64,000 nt of DNA from Nannobrachium achirus (taxonomy: Eukaryota > Chordata > Actinopteri > Myctophiformes > Myctophidae), in assembly GCA_963921795.1 (NCBI GenBank), contig OY997660.1, positions 3,243,245 through 3,307,244 on the forward strand, given 5' to 3'. A program made the position numbers and the translations under genes. Every line of letters starts with the position of its first letter. Position 1 is the stretch's first letter. Of the stretch, positions 1-37,226 are shown piece after piece. Below the pieces are notes generated by a model that did not search any database, had not been told where the DNA came from, and saw nothing but the letters and a program-made list of their open reading frames with translations.

Positions 1-306
1 AACACATTTTGTTGTATGAGTGAATCAACGAGTGAGTTTTTTAAATCTAAATTTCGCATCCACTGGGCCAAGCAAAGCGCTCTGATCGGCTACTTCTCCC
101 TTTGCGTTTGTTGTCTCTTCTTGGTTGGTGCATCGCTATGATCGGTATGCCCGAAACTGAAGGTTCTGTGGTGCAAAAACTAAGTGCGATTAAAATGCGT
201 TAATCTTTTTAATCGCGTACATTTTCTGTAATTAATTAATCGCAATTAATCAGTTAAAGTCCCAGCCCTAGTTTTTTTATCTCTCTCTCTACTTTCGTCC
301 AATCAG
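1..306 (+). other. Presumed intron of the upstream gene
   Basis: No coding potential is seen. The stretch ends in a pyrimidine-rich tract (TTTTTTTATCTCTCTCTCT) and a CAG at 304-306, which is a good 3' splice site for the exon that follows. It is read as the last intron of a gene entering from the left. Confidence 0.5.
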
Positions 307-621
307 GCGTCATCGGATCAGGACACGCCCGCGACCTCCACGCTGGTCGACCAATCGGAGCAGCGGAGGGGGCGGGAGCAAGGACGGCCCACCTCTTTTG
401 ACGGGCCGCGTCGGAGGGAGGAGGAGGAGATGATTGGCAGCCAGAGCGTCCAATCGAAGGAGGAGGAGGAGCTGCAGGGGTCTCAGGAGTCGTCGGACTT
501 TGACATCCCGTGCTCGCCCGGGTCCCAAGCCCCGCCCATACAGGAACTGGCCCAGTTCTACAGGAAGCTGGCGTCTGGAGAGGAAGTGGTCACCAGGAGA
601 GGAAGTCAGGGTTCCACTTGA
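307..621 (+). CDS. Terminal coding exon of an unrecognised gene
   Basis: An open frame of about 104 codons begins right after a strong acceptor (pyrimidine tract and CAG at 304-306) and ends in TGA at 619-621. The peptide is charged and low in complexity at first (RRREEEE), then reads SSDFDIPCSPGSQAPPIQEL and AQFYRKLASGEEVVTRR, which looks like a structured or motif-bearing C-terminus rather than chance translation. GC content and codon use fit an exon and contrast with the AT-rich flanks. I do not recognise the family, so no function is given. The rest of the gene would lie left of the window. A long antisense frame over the same bases is a shadow. Splice phase at the 5' border is inferred from the frame (codon starts at 307). 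Confidence 0.5.
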   Translation, partial: ASSDQDTPATSTLVDQSEQRRGREQGRPTSFDGPRRREEEEMIGSQSVQSKEEEELQGSQESSDFDIPCSPGSQAPPIQELAQFYRKLASGEEVVTRRGSQGST

Positions 622-782
622 GGTGTGGAAACCCCCTTGAGGGGGTCCAACGTTAAATGGGTTCATTTAGCATCACAATCAGGAATCATGTAATACTTTA
701 TTAAGTCCTTGACATGAAAAGGTTTGAGAACCACTGAGTTAGAAGACCGTTAGAAGACTTGTACACATTTTCAAGATTTTTC

Positions 783-820
783 AAAAATAGCAAATCTGAG
801 CTTGTAGATCCGCTATTTTT
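783..820. repeat. Short palindrome, AGATCTACAAGC family (compact copy)
   Basis: Left arm AAAAATAGCAAATCTGAG and right arm CTTGTAGATCCGCTATTTTT are near reverse complements with almost no spacer. Member of the palindrome family found throughout the window. Confidence 0.7.
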
Positions 821-896
821 ATAATAGTTAAAGCATGAAAGTAATGCGTTAGTTCCAGGTTAACCCATTATTTTATACTTTGGCTATTCAAAAGTA

Positions 897-954
897 CCAG
901 ATCTACAAGCTCATAGCGCAGCACTCGGTGAGCTTGTACATCTGCTATTTTTGA
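897..954. repeat. Short palindrome, AGATCTACAAGC family
   Basis: Left arm CCAGATCTACAAGCTCA pairs with right arm TGAGCTTGTACATCTG; the loop holds AGCGCAGCACTCGG. Confidence 0.7.
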
Positions 955-1201
955 AAAATATCCTGAACATTTGTGCAAATCTTTAAAATCTTTTCAAATC
1001 AATATTTTGCAGCTCAAATGTTTGCTTCTAGTCAAAATCTTTTCAGATGGGGGTCCACGGCCAAATACATATCATTCCGGAGGTCCTTAATATGAAAAGG
1101 TTTCAGAAACATAATTATTATTATGTTTTTCAATAACCTTTAGATTTGGAAGACAAGTGTAGATTGGACCTCTGTGGTTGAAGGGATTGTGATGCTAAAT
1201 G

Positions 1202-1443
1202 AAAGGAGTAGTTCACACCAAAAAAATATATTTTTCCTATCAGTTCCTCAAGCCACGAAGCCTTGAATTAATTCAAGAGTATTTAGTTTTCCTTGCATTC
1301 CTGACTCTGAGACAGTAATCTGACAACTGCTCATCTGTCAATAGGAGACTCTTTGAGACTCTGTCCCTCCTCAAACTATGGACCCTAACCCTACAGTATG
1401 TGACAGAAAATGATTTATTTTTATTTTTGGTGAACTACTCCTT
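1202..1443. mobile_element. Non-autonomous inverted-repeat DNA element (MITE)
   Basis: The left end AAAGGAGTAGTTCACACC and right end GGTGAACTACTCCTTT are inverted repeats flanking about 240 bp without coding capacity. TTAA-like bases flank the right end (CTTTAACC). The left flank lacks a clean TTAA, so the target duplication is decayed. Confidence 0.55.
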
Positions 1444-1842
1444 TAACCATATTTTGTAATACTCCTCCTCAATTCGATATGTGTGTGTGTTTAAAATGTT
1501 CGATCAGAGTTTGTCTCAGAGTCAAATGTTTACACAAATAGCCAGAGTTCTCTGGATTTCTGGTTTCTATAAAGAATATTTCTTTGTTACCAAGTGTTTC
1601 TGTAAAGTTAAGTTCATTAAGGTCATGGTTTTGGAGTCATTGACCAATCAGAAGAGCAGTAAAAGCTGATGACATCACAGACTATCTTTGATGATTCATT
1701 GTCTTGATAATTCTGATGTTTTCTTTTCTGTGTATTTGTATACTGTATATATTTACTGTATATTTTGTATTTGTATACTGTATGCATTTACTGTATATTT
1801 TGTATTTGTTAACATGTTATTGAGGTTCTAGATATTGAGTGA

Positions 1843-1848
1843 AATAAA
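1843..1848 (+). promoter_or_regulatory. Candidate polyadenylation signal of the upstream gene
   Basis: An AATAAA hexamer lies 1.2 kb past the stop codon of the exon at 307-621. A very similar sentence (AAATAAAACAGACAT) recurs near 24696 in the NLR intron, so it may instead belong to a dispersed repeat. Confidence 0.3.
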
Positions 1849-2072
1849 ACAGACATAGTTAATTTAGTGATGGACGTCCCTCATTTAAACATAATGCTTC
1901 ACTTTGATGACGGCTGGTAAGTGTTCATTTTCTTCTTATTTTCTTGTTGACATATTTTATTGCCTTTTATATATTTTTTTAAAAGAGAGTAATTAGACAT
2001 TTACCCTGGACCCATACTAGTGAAAATAGCAGATTTACAAGCTCTACCCACCTTCACCCACTTTCATCTTAA

Positions 2073-2616
2073 AGTGTTAGTTCACCTATTTTTGACATGA
2101 AGCTGTGTGAAATACTTGCCATTAAAATAGTGGTTACAAATGTATTAATTCATTACCAGAGTCCCGTGGTCAGAGTTCTGGTCAGTTTCTAAAGAATATA
2201 AAGTAGTTCCGGTGATTTGGCAGGGGCTCATGGCCCAATCATTAAAAATAGATGAATCCACAAAACTAGCGTCATTTGTATTGTTGACCTATTTCTACCA
2301 AATAGACCAACTTTCGTTCAACTTTGACCCCTCTGTCACATGGTACTATTTTTTGTGTCCAGTATCACTACGCCGCTGCAACGTATATCCCCAAAACAAG
2401 GTACTTTGCAGTCGCTCTATATGGTAGAAATAGGCCAACAATACAAATTACGCTAGTTTTGTGGATTCATCTATTTTCAATGATTGGGCCACGCCGAATG
2501 GCCCCCACCCCATTGGAACTACTTAATATTCATTAGAAACTGACCAGAACTCTGACCACGGGACTCTGGTAATCAATTAATACATTTTTAATGTAAAAAA
2601 TAGGTGAACTAACACT
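2073..2616. mobile_element. TTAA-flanked foldback MITE, 544 bp
   Basis: TTAA at 2069-2072 and again at 2617-2620 flanks termini AGTGTTAGTTCACCTATTTT and its inverse. The arms stay complementary far inside, for example the pair around GGCCCAATCATT and AATGATTGGGCC, so the whole unit can fold on itself. No transposase is encoded. Confidence 0.75.
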
Positions 2617-2694
2617 TTAAGCTACAACAGCCTGGTTTAAATGAGCTGGAAAGCATAACGTTTTGCCTTTTAAACTAATAAAGTCTGTTCACAA

Positions 2695-2862
2695 TTAGCC
2701 AGTAGCTATGCCCCTCCCCTAAAAGCTTTTGTCCAACAATGCTAGCTTAGCAACCGGCAGCTTGCCAAGGCTGTTGCCAAGGCAAACCTTGGCAAGCAGG
2801 AAGTTATTCTAAGCTAGCATTGGACAAAAGCTTTTTGGGAGGGGCATAGCTACTGGCTAATT
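2695..2862. mobile_element. Small foldback element
   Basis: The arms AATTAGCCAGTAGCTATGCC and GGCATAGCTACTGGCTAATT are perfect inverted repeats. The inner arms (AAAAGCTTTTGTCCAA and TTGGACAAAAGCTTTT) also pair, leaving a GC-rich loop. Probable MITE of about 168 bp. Confidence 0.65.
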
Positions 2863-2984
2863 CCTGCAGTGGAAACGTGGTTTCAGCTGAGGTGATCATG
2901 TCTTGTCCAACACGCAGGAGAGAAACATGCCACTCATAAACACCTCAACACTTAGGGCTCATACTGTACATACACATGCACACT

Positions 2985-3058
2985 GAAATGAGCAGATCTA
3001 CAAGTTCACAGCACATTGCTGACGCCACAAGAGGAGAGCTTGTAGATAAGCTATTTCC
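2985..3058. repeat. Short palindrome, AGATCTACAAGC family
   Basis: Arms GAGCAGATCTACAAGTTCAC and GAGCTTGTAGATAAGC, with flanks GAAAT on the left and ATTTCC on the right. Confidence 0.7.
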
Positions 3059-3115
3059 GGTCCCTGAAGCCATTATGCAACATAGTGTCCTGGAACGACC
3101 CTTCCATATCCTGTA

Positions 3116-3117
<2 letters not shown>

Positions 3118-3206
<89 letters not shown>
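3118..3206. repeat. (AC)n microsatellite
   Basis: Uninterrupted dinucleotide array of about 44 units. Confidence 0.97.
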
Positions 3207-3207
<1 letters not shown>

Positions 3208-3229
3208 AGCAGTTTACTGTAAGTCACAT

Positions 3230-3407
3230 GACTTCAGGAACTCTCCCTCTCTGCACAAACCACTCCTCCTGCTCTTCGAAGAAGAGAGAAAAGTTCTTTG
3301 TTCTCTTTTAACAGATGTTTTCACAGTAAGGAGAGACAGAGAGAGATGTGGAACACGACGCACACAGACAGAAGACGGACATTTTGCTGTTAAAACTTGT
3401 GAACAGA
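3230..3407 (+). promoter_or_regulatory. Candidate 5'UTR exon and promoter region of the NLR gene
   Basis: The sequence is GA/CA-rich, non-repetitive and ends in a consensus donor (ACAGA then GTGAGTAG at 3408). Its style, with a run such as GAGAAAAGTTC followed by GGACATTTTGCTGTTAAAAC, resembles untranslated first exons I associate with fish NLR genes. It lies 4.5 kb before the first NLR coding exon. There is no direct evidence of transcription here, and the start site cannot be placed. Confidence 0.3.
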
Positions 3408-3726
3408 GTGAGTAGAAATGTATTTATTTCTATTATAGAACCTCACTAATACAGTAGGTGCATGTCAAGTTAACACAATAATAATAAAAGTAATAAATGC
3501 CAGGCGTTTTGATCTTGTACAACGACTATTTGGAAAATGTTTGGATCTAATATTATTTGACAATGTGATCAGATGTATACTTCATGGTACCACGGTGTCG
3601 CGTACTGAAATGAGCGGGGACGGGTCTCCATTCCGATCACCAGGTTAGCATTCACCAGCGTTGGTAGGTTAGCATTCACCAGTGTTAGTTTGACTGAGCT
3701 TAGGGTTAAGGTTAGGTTTAGGGGGT

Positions 3727-3802
3727 CGGAATGAGCAGATCTACAAGTTCACAGAACATCGCTGACGCCACATGAGGTGAGCTTGTAGATCTGCTATTTC
3801 CG
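3727..3802. repeat. Short palindrome, AGATCTACAAGC family
   Basis: Close relative of the copy at 2985-3058. The flanks are mirrored: TCGGAAT on the left and ATTTCCG on the right. Confidence 0.75.
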
Positions 3803-3848
3803 TTTCATGAAACCTTTGTGCAACAGAGTGGCCCTCTAGTCATCAGCA

Positions 3849-3957
<109 letters not shown>

Positions 3958-4369
3958 AGGGAGTGGCTCAGTTTGTTCAGACTCCATTTTGTCAGAACAT
4001 AGAGCTACGACGATGCGATAGAGGTTTATCATTCTCAACCTGTGAGTCGGGACCCCAGATGATTAACTTAATGTGCAACATTGTTTTCTCACTCAACAGT
4101 AAACAAACTAACATAAAGTGGAGGTTATCTGCACATTTCTAAAGTGGCAATTTAAGGACTTTTTAATACCTCTAAAATGACAAATCAAACATTGGCCAAA
4201 TTGTCAAAATAGAAACAGAAATTGTGAAAATAGCAGATCTACAACCGTGTTATACAAAATGTAATGCCTCAATTTTTAGTGTCAGGGTGGGGGTCCCCAG
4301 TTTAAATATGATTATTTTGGGGGTTGCAGCCTGAAAATGTTAAGAACCACTGGTGTAGATGTATTGATG

Positions 4370-4790
4370 TTGCCGTCATTAGAACACGGAAATTTCCCGG
4401 TTCGATCCCGGGCTCCCCTAGAGTTAGTGTGGAAGAGTCCTTGAGCAAGACTCTGAACCCCTAACTGCTCCTGATGAGCAGGTTGGTGCCAAGCATGGTT
4501 TCCTCTGACATCACTGTATGAATGTTTGTGTGAATGGGTGAATGTAATGGATGTGTGTGTGAATGGGTGAATGTAATGAATGTGTGTGTGTGAATGGGTG
4601 AATGAAATGAATTTGTGTGTGTGAATGGGTGAATGTAATGAATGTGTGTGTGTGAATGGGTGAATGAAATGAATGTGTGTGTGTGAATGGGTGAATGAAA
4701 TGAATTTGTGTGTGTGAATGGGTGAATGTAATGCACATTCTCTGTAAAGTGGGCTAGCTATATAAATGCACCATTTACCATTTGTGTAGC
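4370..4790 (+). mobile_element. tRNA-derived SINE with internal 27-bp-like minisatellite
   Basis: A polymerase III B-box-like segment (CCCGGTTCGATCCCGGGC) lies at about 4399-4416 and is followed by a SINE-type body. The tail (TATATAAATGCACCATTTACC) at about 4759-4780 is typical of fish SINEs. In between, 4515-4735, units of TGTGTGTGAATGGGTGAATG type are tandemly repeated about eight times. The 5' tRNA head is incomplete. Confidence 0.65.
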
Positions 4791-4884
4791 TGTGTTTGTT
4801 GCGACCGTAGGTCACAGTCAGAACCGTCAAATCTCGATCATATCTGTATGTATGGGTAACACTTGTCTTTTATTGTTGATTTAC

Positions 4885-5262
4885 TCACACTCTGACATCA
4901 TGATCTGACATCACTGTGATGCCAGGGGGACCAAATCCCTTTTATGCCCATATATGGAGATCCCTGATGTCATCAATATTAAGCCCATATCTGTGATGGA
5001 TCTCCATATATGGGTAACAGGGGTCTCCATTATGGGTAACTGGTCTGATATAATCACCCGGCCAGATGGCCAAGACATGGCGCGACCTCGCCCTAATACA
5101 ATCCCTTTTATGTCCATATATGGAGATCCCTGTCTGTAGAACCAGTTAAGATAAGGGCTTAATATTGATGACATCAGGGAACTCCATATATGGGCATGAA
5201 AAGGGATTCTGTTCGTGTGATTCCCCTGACATCACAGTGATGTCAGAGCGTGATGTCAGAGC
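4885..5262. mobile_element. Foldback MITE with ATGCCCATATATGGAGATCC arms
   Basis: Left-arm segments (GACATCACTGTGATG, TATGCCCATATATGGAGAT, GATGTCATCAATATTAAG) recur inverted on the right up to about 5260. Pieces of the same family occur near 27028-27050 and 47092-47215. No coding capacity. Confidence 0.65.
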
Positions 5263-5469
5263 GGCAAACCCATAGACTGTAAAAAGGCGTACACGGACGG
5301 ACGGAGACATGATGTGCTGTTTCTCATACTAAACAATAAAACAGTTGAAAAGGGGAACATAATAAATACAGTTGGTTCAGCATTGTGTAAACAGAGCTAA
5401 GTTGCATCTTGTCACACCCAGGAGATCTGGGCACACTGCCATGTTACTGCAGTCACGCTGTAGTTGGAG

Positions 5470-5592
<123 letters not shown>

Positions 5593-5703
5593 CAGATATT
5601 TATCTGTCTTTATTCTCTTGTTAGAACTTGTTTGGCAGAAACCAGAGTGGAAAAAAATCTCTCTGTCTTCAGGTTCAGGTGAGGTACAGAGACATGCCTC
5701 ATC

Positions 5704-5705
5704 TC

Positions 5706-5804
<99 letters not shown>

Positions 5805-5830
5805 TTCTGTCTGTCTGTCTGTCTTTCTGT
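5704..5830. repeat. (TGTC)n microsatellite
   Basis: About 31 tetranucleotide units with a few T insertions near the end. Confidence 0.97.
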
Positions 5831-5839
5831 CTAGTCCTG

Positions 5840-6756
5840 CTCGGGGCGATTCTTTATTCACCAACGGGCCGAGCCGGGCCCATAACATAATGCTCAGATC
5901 ATTTTGCTGTGCATTTCCCCCTAGAGCATGACGTCTCAGTGTGCGCAGCTAGAATGGAGGGGGTGTGTGGGAGGCAGCACTCCAGGCTATGGGTTCTCTC
6001 ACGTATCTATAGCAACACTGAAAGCACTAGCTCTCATTGGATTATAGCCAATGAGCTGGCCACAATGAGACAAGGGTTTTTCTAGGCACTAGAAAAGACT
6101 GTCACACATAAACTCTGTGTGTGACTTAACTTAAAGGTCTGTCCATAATGTCTCTGACCGCTGGACTTTTTGTCGGAAAGGTCCGGTTCAACTACAAGAT
6201 GACGTCACTCACATCTTCTGAAAAGCATTACCCTGAATTAGAGTTCGGTAATAAATTGGTGGTCGGAGACAGTATGGACAGGCCTTTAAGTGAAGGCGTA
6301 AGAGCTGCTACTTAAGACAATCAAAATATAGCCCTCTGTATTTTAGGCAATGCCTAATTTTCTGCTGCGAGGATAATATACGGTAATAACAACATAACAA
6401 ACGGTGGCTGGGCAGTGACTGGCATGGGCCGGGCTGGGCACCACATTTTAGGATCTACTCTAAAATGAGATGCTGCATCTCAAGGGGCAATCCTCTCAAT
6501 ACATTCTGACCAAATTCTGGCCGGTGTTTCTCTGCTGTTTAAAGGGAAACTCCACCTAAGGAACAGCACAGTGTGGGGTGTGGTTTAGGGTGGACTGTCC
6601 CTTTAAATGCATCTGCAGTTTAATCCTGTTTACATTAATACCCACGATTTATTGATTGAACGAATGAATGATTGATTGAATACTTTGCTAGCAGTTTGCA
6701 TAGGAAAAGCACAGGACCCCCATATGAAAATATGTTGTACCAGGAACCCCCCTAAC
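5840..6756. other. Intergenic DNA, no gene seen
   Basis: No exon with credible splice sites or conserved peptide was found. The stretch holds inverted pieces such as GGTCTGTCCATAATGTCTCTGACCG and its partner near 6260-6290, which suggests another decayed foldback element at about 6135-6290. Confidence 0.4.
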
Positions 6757-6760
6757 TTAA

Positions 6761-7272
6761 AGTTATACCATGTAACTTTTTTAATAAAACAAATCTTAAA
6801 ATTGTCCTAACTTTAAATCGCTAAAGTTTTAGAACACCCACTCCGTTATTTTCAGCTTCTGAAGCCTTCTCTTTATATGTTTTCTACTTAGCCGTGACAG
6901 GGGCGGGATTTCCCGGCAAAATGACGTCATCTGCATCATCTGTATACGTTGTGTATACGTTGGCCAATCACATCGCAGTTCATACACACATGATACACTA
7001 CCGGCCAATCCACAGCGTGTGCTGCGTCTGTTCAGGAAATAGCCTCCCTCAACTACAGTGTTTACCATGGTGAAGGATTCTTAACCTCTTAATCCCCAAA
7101 TCCTGCTCAGAAAATTACGTTCTACCACTCTAGGGAATGGTATCGGTCATGGTGGTTTGCGGTGCCGCTCCGGTGGTCCGCGGCAGTGGTCCGCGGCGAC
7201 TCCGGGCGAAAAACGGACGTAAAAAGCAATACCGCGACTGACCACTAGTTTAGCAACTTACACAGTATAGCT
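6761..7272. mobile_element. TTAA-flanked non-autonomous element, copy 1
   Basis: TTAA at 6757-6760 and 7273-7276 flanks inverted ends AGTTATACCATGTAACTT and its imperfect inverse (AACTTACACAGTATAGCT). The body is the same as that of the element at 31170-31700, sharing GTATACGTT, CCAATCACATCG and GTTTACCATGGTGAAGGAT. No transposase frame. Confidence 0.75.
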
Positions 7273-7276
7273 TTAA

Positions 7277-7839
7277 AGGGACTACACTGTGAATTTTCAT
7301 TTTTTCATTTTTTGTGTTTTGTTGTCCCACCAGCACGTTCTATCCTCACAAAGTCCTATTTCTGACCATTGTGTATTTCTCAGTTTATGGGCAGGTCTAT
7401 GTAAGCAGGTCTCAGAACGGGCTGTCTGATTTTAGGTCCGATTGTGACATCACAATCGGGACCTACTGTGCTGATTGGGGGTTGGGGAGGGGTGGGCAGG
7501 CCTGAGAAGGAGGCAGGAGGAGCTGGGAGAGGGTTGGGGAGGGGAGGGGTGGGCAGGCCTGAGAAGGAGGCAGGAGGAGCTGGGAGAGGATTGGGTAGGG
7601 GTGGGCAGGCCTGCTGAGCAGGAGGTGGGGAGGAGTGTGGGGCCAAAACTGTCTCAATAGCGCAGTCCTCCCACTCAGGACAAGGTGGTACTGCAGCTGA
7701 AAATGCTCTGAAAGCCAGGCAGAAATGAAAGGGGCTCTGTATTCAGGAGTTGTAATTTAGGCTCAAACCTTTTTAAAAACGTGTTTTGGGACATAAACGA
7801 TGTTATATAAATTATTTTTAAATGCATGGTGTAGAACCT
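7277..7839. mobile_element. TTAA-flanked non-autonomous element sharing a target site with its neighbour
   Basis: The ends AGGGACTACACTGTG and CATGGTGTAGAACCT are imperfect inverted repeats between TTAA at 7273-7276 and TTAA at about 7840-7843. Inside, a 70-bp GA-rich unit (GGTGGGCAGGCCTGAGAAGG) is repeated two to three times. Confidence 0.6.
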
Positions 7840-7910
7840 TTAAGATTTCTGAAATGTCAGATCTACAAGCTCTGTTTTCTGATCTGTTTCATTGACTGTA
7901 CCCCTGACAG

Positions 7911-33660
<25,750 letters not shown>

Positions 33661-33670
<10 letters not shown>

Positions 33671-34912
33671 TGCCGGGAACCGGGATCCCGGCCTAACCGG
33701 CCTCAGCGCACCTAATTTCCCTCCCGGTTATTGGCTTCAGGAACCGTCATCCCGGAGATTGTCTTTTCTTGCTATAAATTAGGCTATATAAGCCTACTAA
33801 TTATTACTAGAAAGGCCTACAGTGCGGAGGCAATTAGACTGCTTGCTACATTATCCTCGCCTCCTTTTTTTAACATGAAATTATATATCAGAATGAATCA
33901 GAACGTCAATATGCCTACAAAAATCCAACCACAAATGAATCTCTCTGACTTGCGCTGCCTCTTTGATGAGCGCAGCCGCCGTGCAACGCGCACCTCTCTC
34001 GAGAACGAGCCACTTGACTAAAACTTGAATGAACATTTGGCTGTTGATATCACGGGAGGCGCTCAGAGTGCTGTGGAATTCTAAAGCCATGCACGTCCCA
34101 TAGGCTACACATAGGCCTAAATAAACTTAATTGATTAAATCTAACGTGGTGTGGTGGCACCGACACAATACTGCGTTCCAACAGTCACTTTACTATTACA
34201 GAGAGACCGCCTGTATAAGCATACAGCGGTCGCTCTGTAATAGTAAAGAGACTAAATATAAATATATTTATAATGTGATGTTTCCAGCAGCAAATAGCCT
34301 AATAGAAAATGATGAATAACAAGACTGTTGCAATCATGCCGTGAAGAATATAAATCCACGCTACATGATCGAACTGCTATACTGTAAGTAATAGCCTACG
34401 TTTTGTGGTCTACCTTGATTTCTTGGGGTGAACAATGAAGAATGATCTTGCAAGCGTTATTATCCTCAAATAAATATCCAATTGTTTGTGCAACGCTTTA
34501 TAATGAGCCATTGAGGAACATTAAGTGTTGCCTTTGGAAGAGGAAGAGAAGAGCTGTACGCATCCAACGAGGGCATCTCCCATTAGCTTGATTTTAAAGT
34601 TTGTCGCGCGAGTGTGTTGCGTTATGCTGAAAATAGCCGATCTGCAAGCTCACATAGCTCTAATCTAGGACATGTTGTGAGCTTGCAGATCATCTATGTT
34701 CACGGACGCTTAAATTCAGTTGATAGGCTACGCAATTTCGCCCCCTGGTGGTTAAAGGCCGTTCCCATAGCGTTATAATGGCTGTTCCATGGTTATTAAT
34801 TAAACACATTATTATTATTATTATTAACGGGAAAATACCGGGGAGCCCGGGAGAAGCTCCAAAAAATCCCGGTTTTTAAAATGAGCTAAATTCGGGAAAA
34901 TATTAAACCCTA
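33661..34912. mobile_element. hAT-like element inserted in the last NLR coding exon
   Basis: The ends TAGGGTTTAAT and ATTAAACCCTA are inverted repeats, and the octamer GTGTTCAT lies on both sides (33653-33660 and 34913-34920), a perfect 8-bp target duplication. The 1252-bp body shows no credible transposase; a 96-codon frame inside has no recognisable domain. It contains a palindrome at 34627-34704. Confidence 0.92.
34627..34704. repeat. Short palindrome inside the hAT-like element
   Basis: The arms GATCTGCAAGCTCAC and GTGAGCTTGCAGATC both carry G-C where most copies have A-T (CTACAAG/CTTGTAG), a paired change. Confidence 0.78.
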
Positions 34913-34948
34913 GTGTTCATAATGTATCATAATGTAATAACCAGGAAC

Positions 34949-35024
34949 GGGGGGGGGGGGGGGGGGGATGTTTATAGAATCAATATGGTTTGGTTTCCAT
35001 AGCGATGGGGGGGGGGGGGGGGGG
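34949..35024. repeat. Two poly-G runs
   Basis: Runs of about 17-19 G at 34949-34967 and about 19 at 35006-35024, a possible source of assembly or replication error. Confidence 0.9.
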
Positions 35025-35277
35025 GACACACACACATTTAAACATGAATATTGTACAGATTTATAGATCATGATATCATCATACAGTGGTTCTCAAAGTG
35101 GGGTCCGGGGATTGATTGATTGATTGAAGAATTTATTAGAAGTTTGCAATAGAAAAAAGTACAGTTTCATGACCCCCAGGGGTCCTTGAAGGGGTTCCAG
35201 GGGGTCCCCAGCAACATTCATGTATATGGCATCAAAATCAGTGTAACCACTTTAACCATTTACTGTATAAATTGACT

Positions 35278-35341
35278 GTTTGAAAATAGACGATCTACAA
35301 GCACAGCGTGTTGTGAACTTGTAGATCTGCTATTTTCAAAA
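35278..35341. repeat. Short palindrome, AGATCTACAAGC family
   Basis: TTTGAAAATAGACGATCTAC and TAGATCTGCTATTTTCAAA, flanks mirrored. Confidence 0.75.
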
Positions 35342-35489
35342 AATGAATCTTGTAAAGATGGAGTCTGGAACAAACTCAGATCGACATGAAAAGGTTTGTT
35401 CTCAACCTGGGGGACCCCCACCCGGTGACCCCCTTAGGGACCCCCAGAGGGACCCCCAGGGGGTCCCCAGATGACAGTGAAGTGACAAT

Positions 35490-36717
35490 GAAGAACTTTT
35501 AAAAGTAATCAAAGTATAAACTGGTCAAACATTGGACAAATTGTCAAATAACATAAAGAGGCAAATATTGTGAATATAGACGATCTACAAGCTCACAACG
35601 CCTTGCAACATGGAACTGAGTCAAACTAAATGTAATGCTTCAACTCTACAATTTACACTTTGTTTGAACTGGGGGGTCCCCAGTTCATATATGATTATTT
35701 TGGGGGTCGTGACCTATAAAGTGTGAGAACATCTGCTCTAGAGCAGGGGTCTTCAACGTTTTCAGGCCAAGGACCCCTTAGAGAGAGAGATGAAGCAGGG
35801 ACCCCTTAGAGAGAGACATGAAGCAGGGACCCCTTAGAGAGAGAGAGATGAAGCAGGGAACCCTTAGAGAGAGAGATGAAGCAGGGACCCCTTAGCAGAG
35901 AGAGAGATGAAGCAGGGACCCCATAGCAGAGAGAGAGATGAAGCAGGGACCCCTTAGCAGAGAGAGATGAAGCAGGGACCCCTTAGCAGGACCCCTTAGC
36001 AGAGAGAGATGAAGCAGGGCCCCCTTAGCAGAGAGAGAGATGAAGCAGGGCCCCCTTAGCAGAGAGAGAGATGAAGCAGGGACCCCTTAGTAGAGAGAGA
36101 GATGAAGAACTTTTAAAAGTAATCAAAGTATAAACTGGTCAAACATTGGACAAATTGTCAAATAACATAAAGAGGCAAATATTGTGAAAATAGACGATCT
36201 ACAAGCTCACAACGCCTTGCAACATGGAACTGAGTCAAACTAAATGTAATGCTTCAACTCTACAATTTACACTTTGTTTGAACTGGGGGGTCCCCAGTTC
36301 ATATATGATTATTTTGGGGGTCGTGACCTATAAAGTGTGAGAACATCTGCTCTAGAGCAGGGGTCTTCAACGTTTTCAGGCCAAGGACCCCTTAGAGAGA
36401 GAGATGAAGCAGGGACCCCTTAGAGAGAGACATGAAGCAGGGACCCCTTAGAGAGAGAGAGATGAAGCAGGGAACCCTTAGAGAGAGAGATGAAGCAGGG
36501 ACCCCTTAGCAGAGAGAGAGATGAAGCAGGGACCCCTTAGCAGAGAGAGAGATGAAGCAGGGACCCCTTAGCAGAGAGAGATGAAGCAGGGACCCCTTAG
36601 CGGGACCCCTTAGCAGAGAGAGATGAAGCAGGGCCCCCTTAGCAGAGAGAGAGATGAAGCAGGGCCCCCTTAGCAGAGAGAGAGATGAAGCAGGGACCCC
36701 TTAGTAGAGAGAGAGAT
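35490..36717 (+). repeat. 614-bp tandem duplication covering a hAT end and its flank
   Basis: The sequence from GAACTTTTAAAAGTAATC at 35493 repeats from 36107, offset 614 bp, including the hAT start (35744 and 36358) and part of the internal minisatellite. Confidence 0.85.
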
Positions 36718-37013
36718 GAAGCAGGGACCCCTTAGCAGAGAGAGATGAAGCAGGGACCCCTAGTAGAGAGAGAGAGATGAAGAAGGGACCCCTTAGCAGA
36801 GAGAGAGATGAAGCAGGGACCCCTTAGCGGAGAGAGATGAAGCAGGGACCCCTTAGCAGAGAGAGATGAAGCAGGGCCCCCTTAGCAGAGAGAGAGATGA
36901 AGCAGGGCCCCCTTAGCAGAGAGAGAGATGAAGCAGGGACCCCTTAGTAGAGAGAGAGATGAAGCAGGGACCCCTTAGCAGAGAGAGAGAGAGAGATGAA
37001 GCAGGGACCCCTT

Positions 37014-37051
<38 letters not shown>

Positions 37052-37157
37052 AGCACAGACCCCTTAGCAGAGAGAGGGATGAAGCAGGGACCCCTTAGCA
37101 GAGAGAGGGGTGAAGCAGGGACCCCTTAGCAGAGAGAGGGGTGAAGCAGGGACCCCT

Positions 37158-37226
<69 letters not shown>

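Larger units (their letters stand above)
622..1860 (+). other. Probable 3'UTR and repeat DNA of the upstream gene
   Basis: No further open frame continues from the exon at 307-621. The stretch contains palindromes of the AGATCTACAAGC family, a copy of the dispersed sequence with GATGGGGGTCC near 1046-1100, and a small inverted-repeat element at 1202-1443. An AATAAA lies at 1843-1848. Confidence 0.4.

Noticed and set aside
310-666. 118-codon antisense frame over the first exon
   Set aside because: Mirror of a GC-rich coding exon; Pro/Leu/Arg-rich with no domain and no splice context.
4396-4416. tRNA gene suggested by GGTTCGATCCC
   Set aside because: No acceptor stem or A box in place; it is the B box of a tRNA-derived SINE.
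33731-34021. 96-codon frame inside the hAT-like element
   Set aside because: No transposase, BED or other recognisable motif; likely chance.
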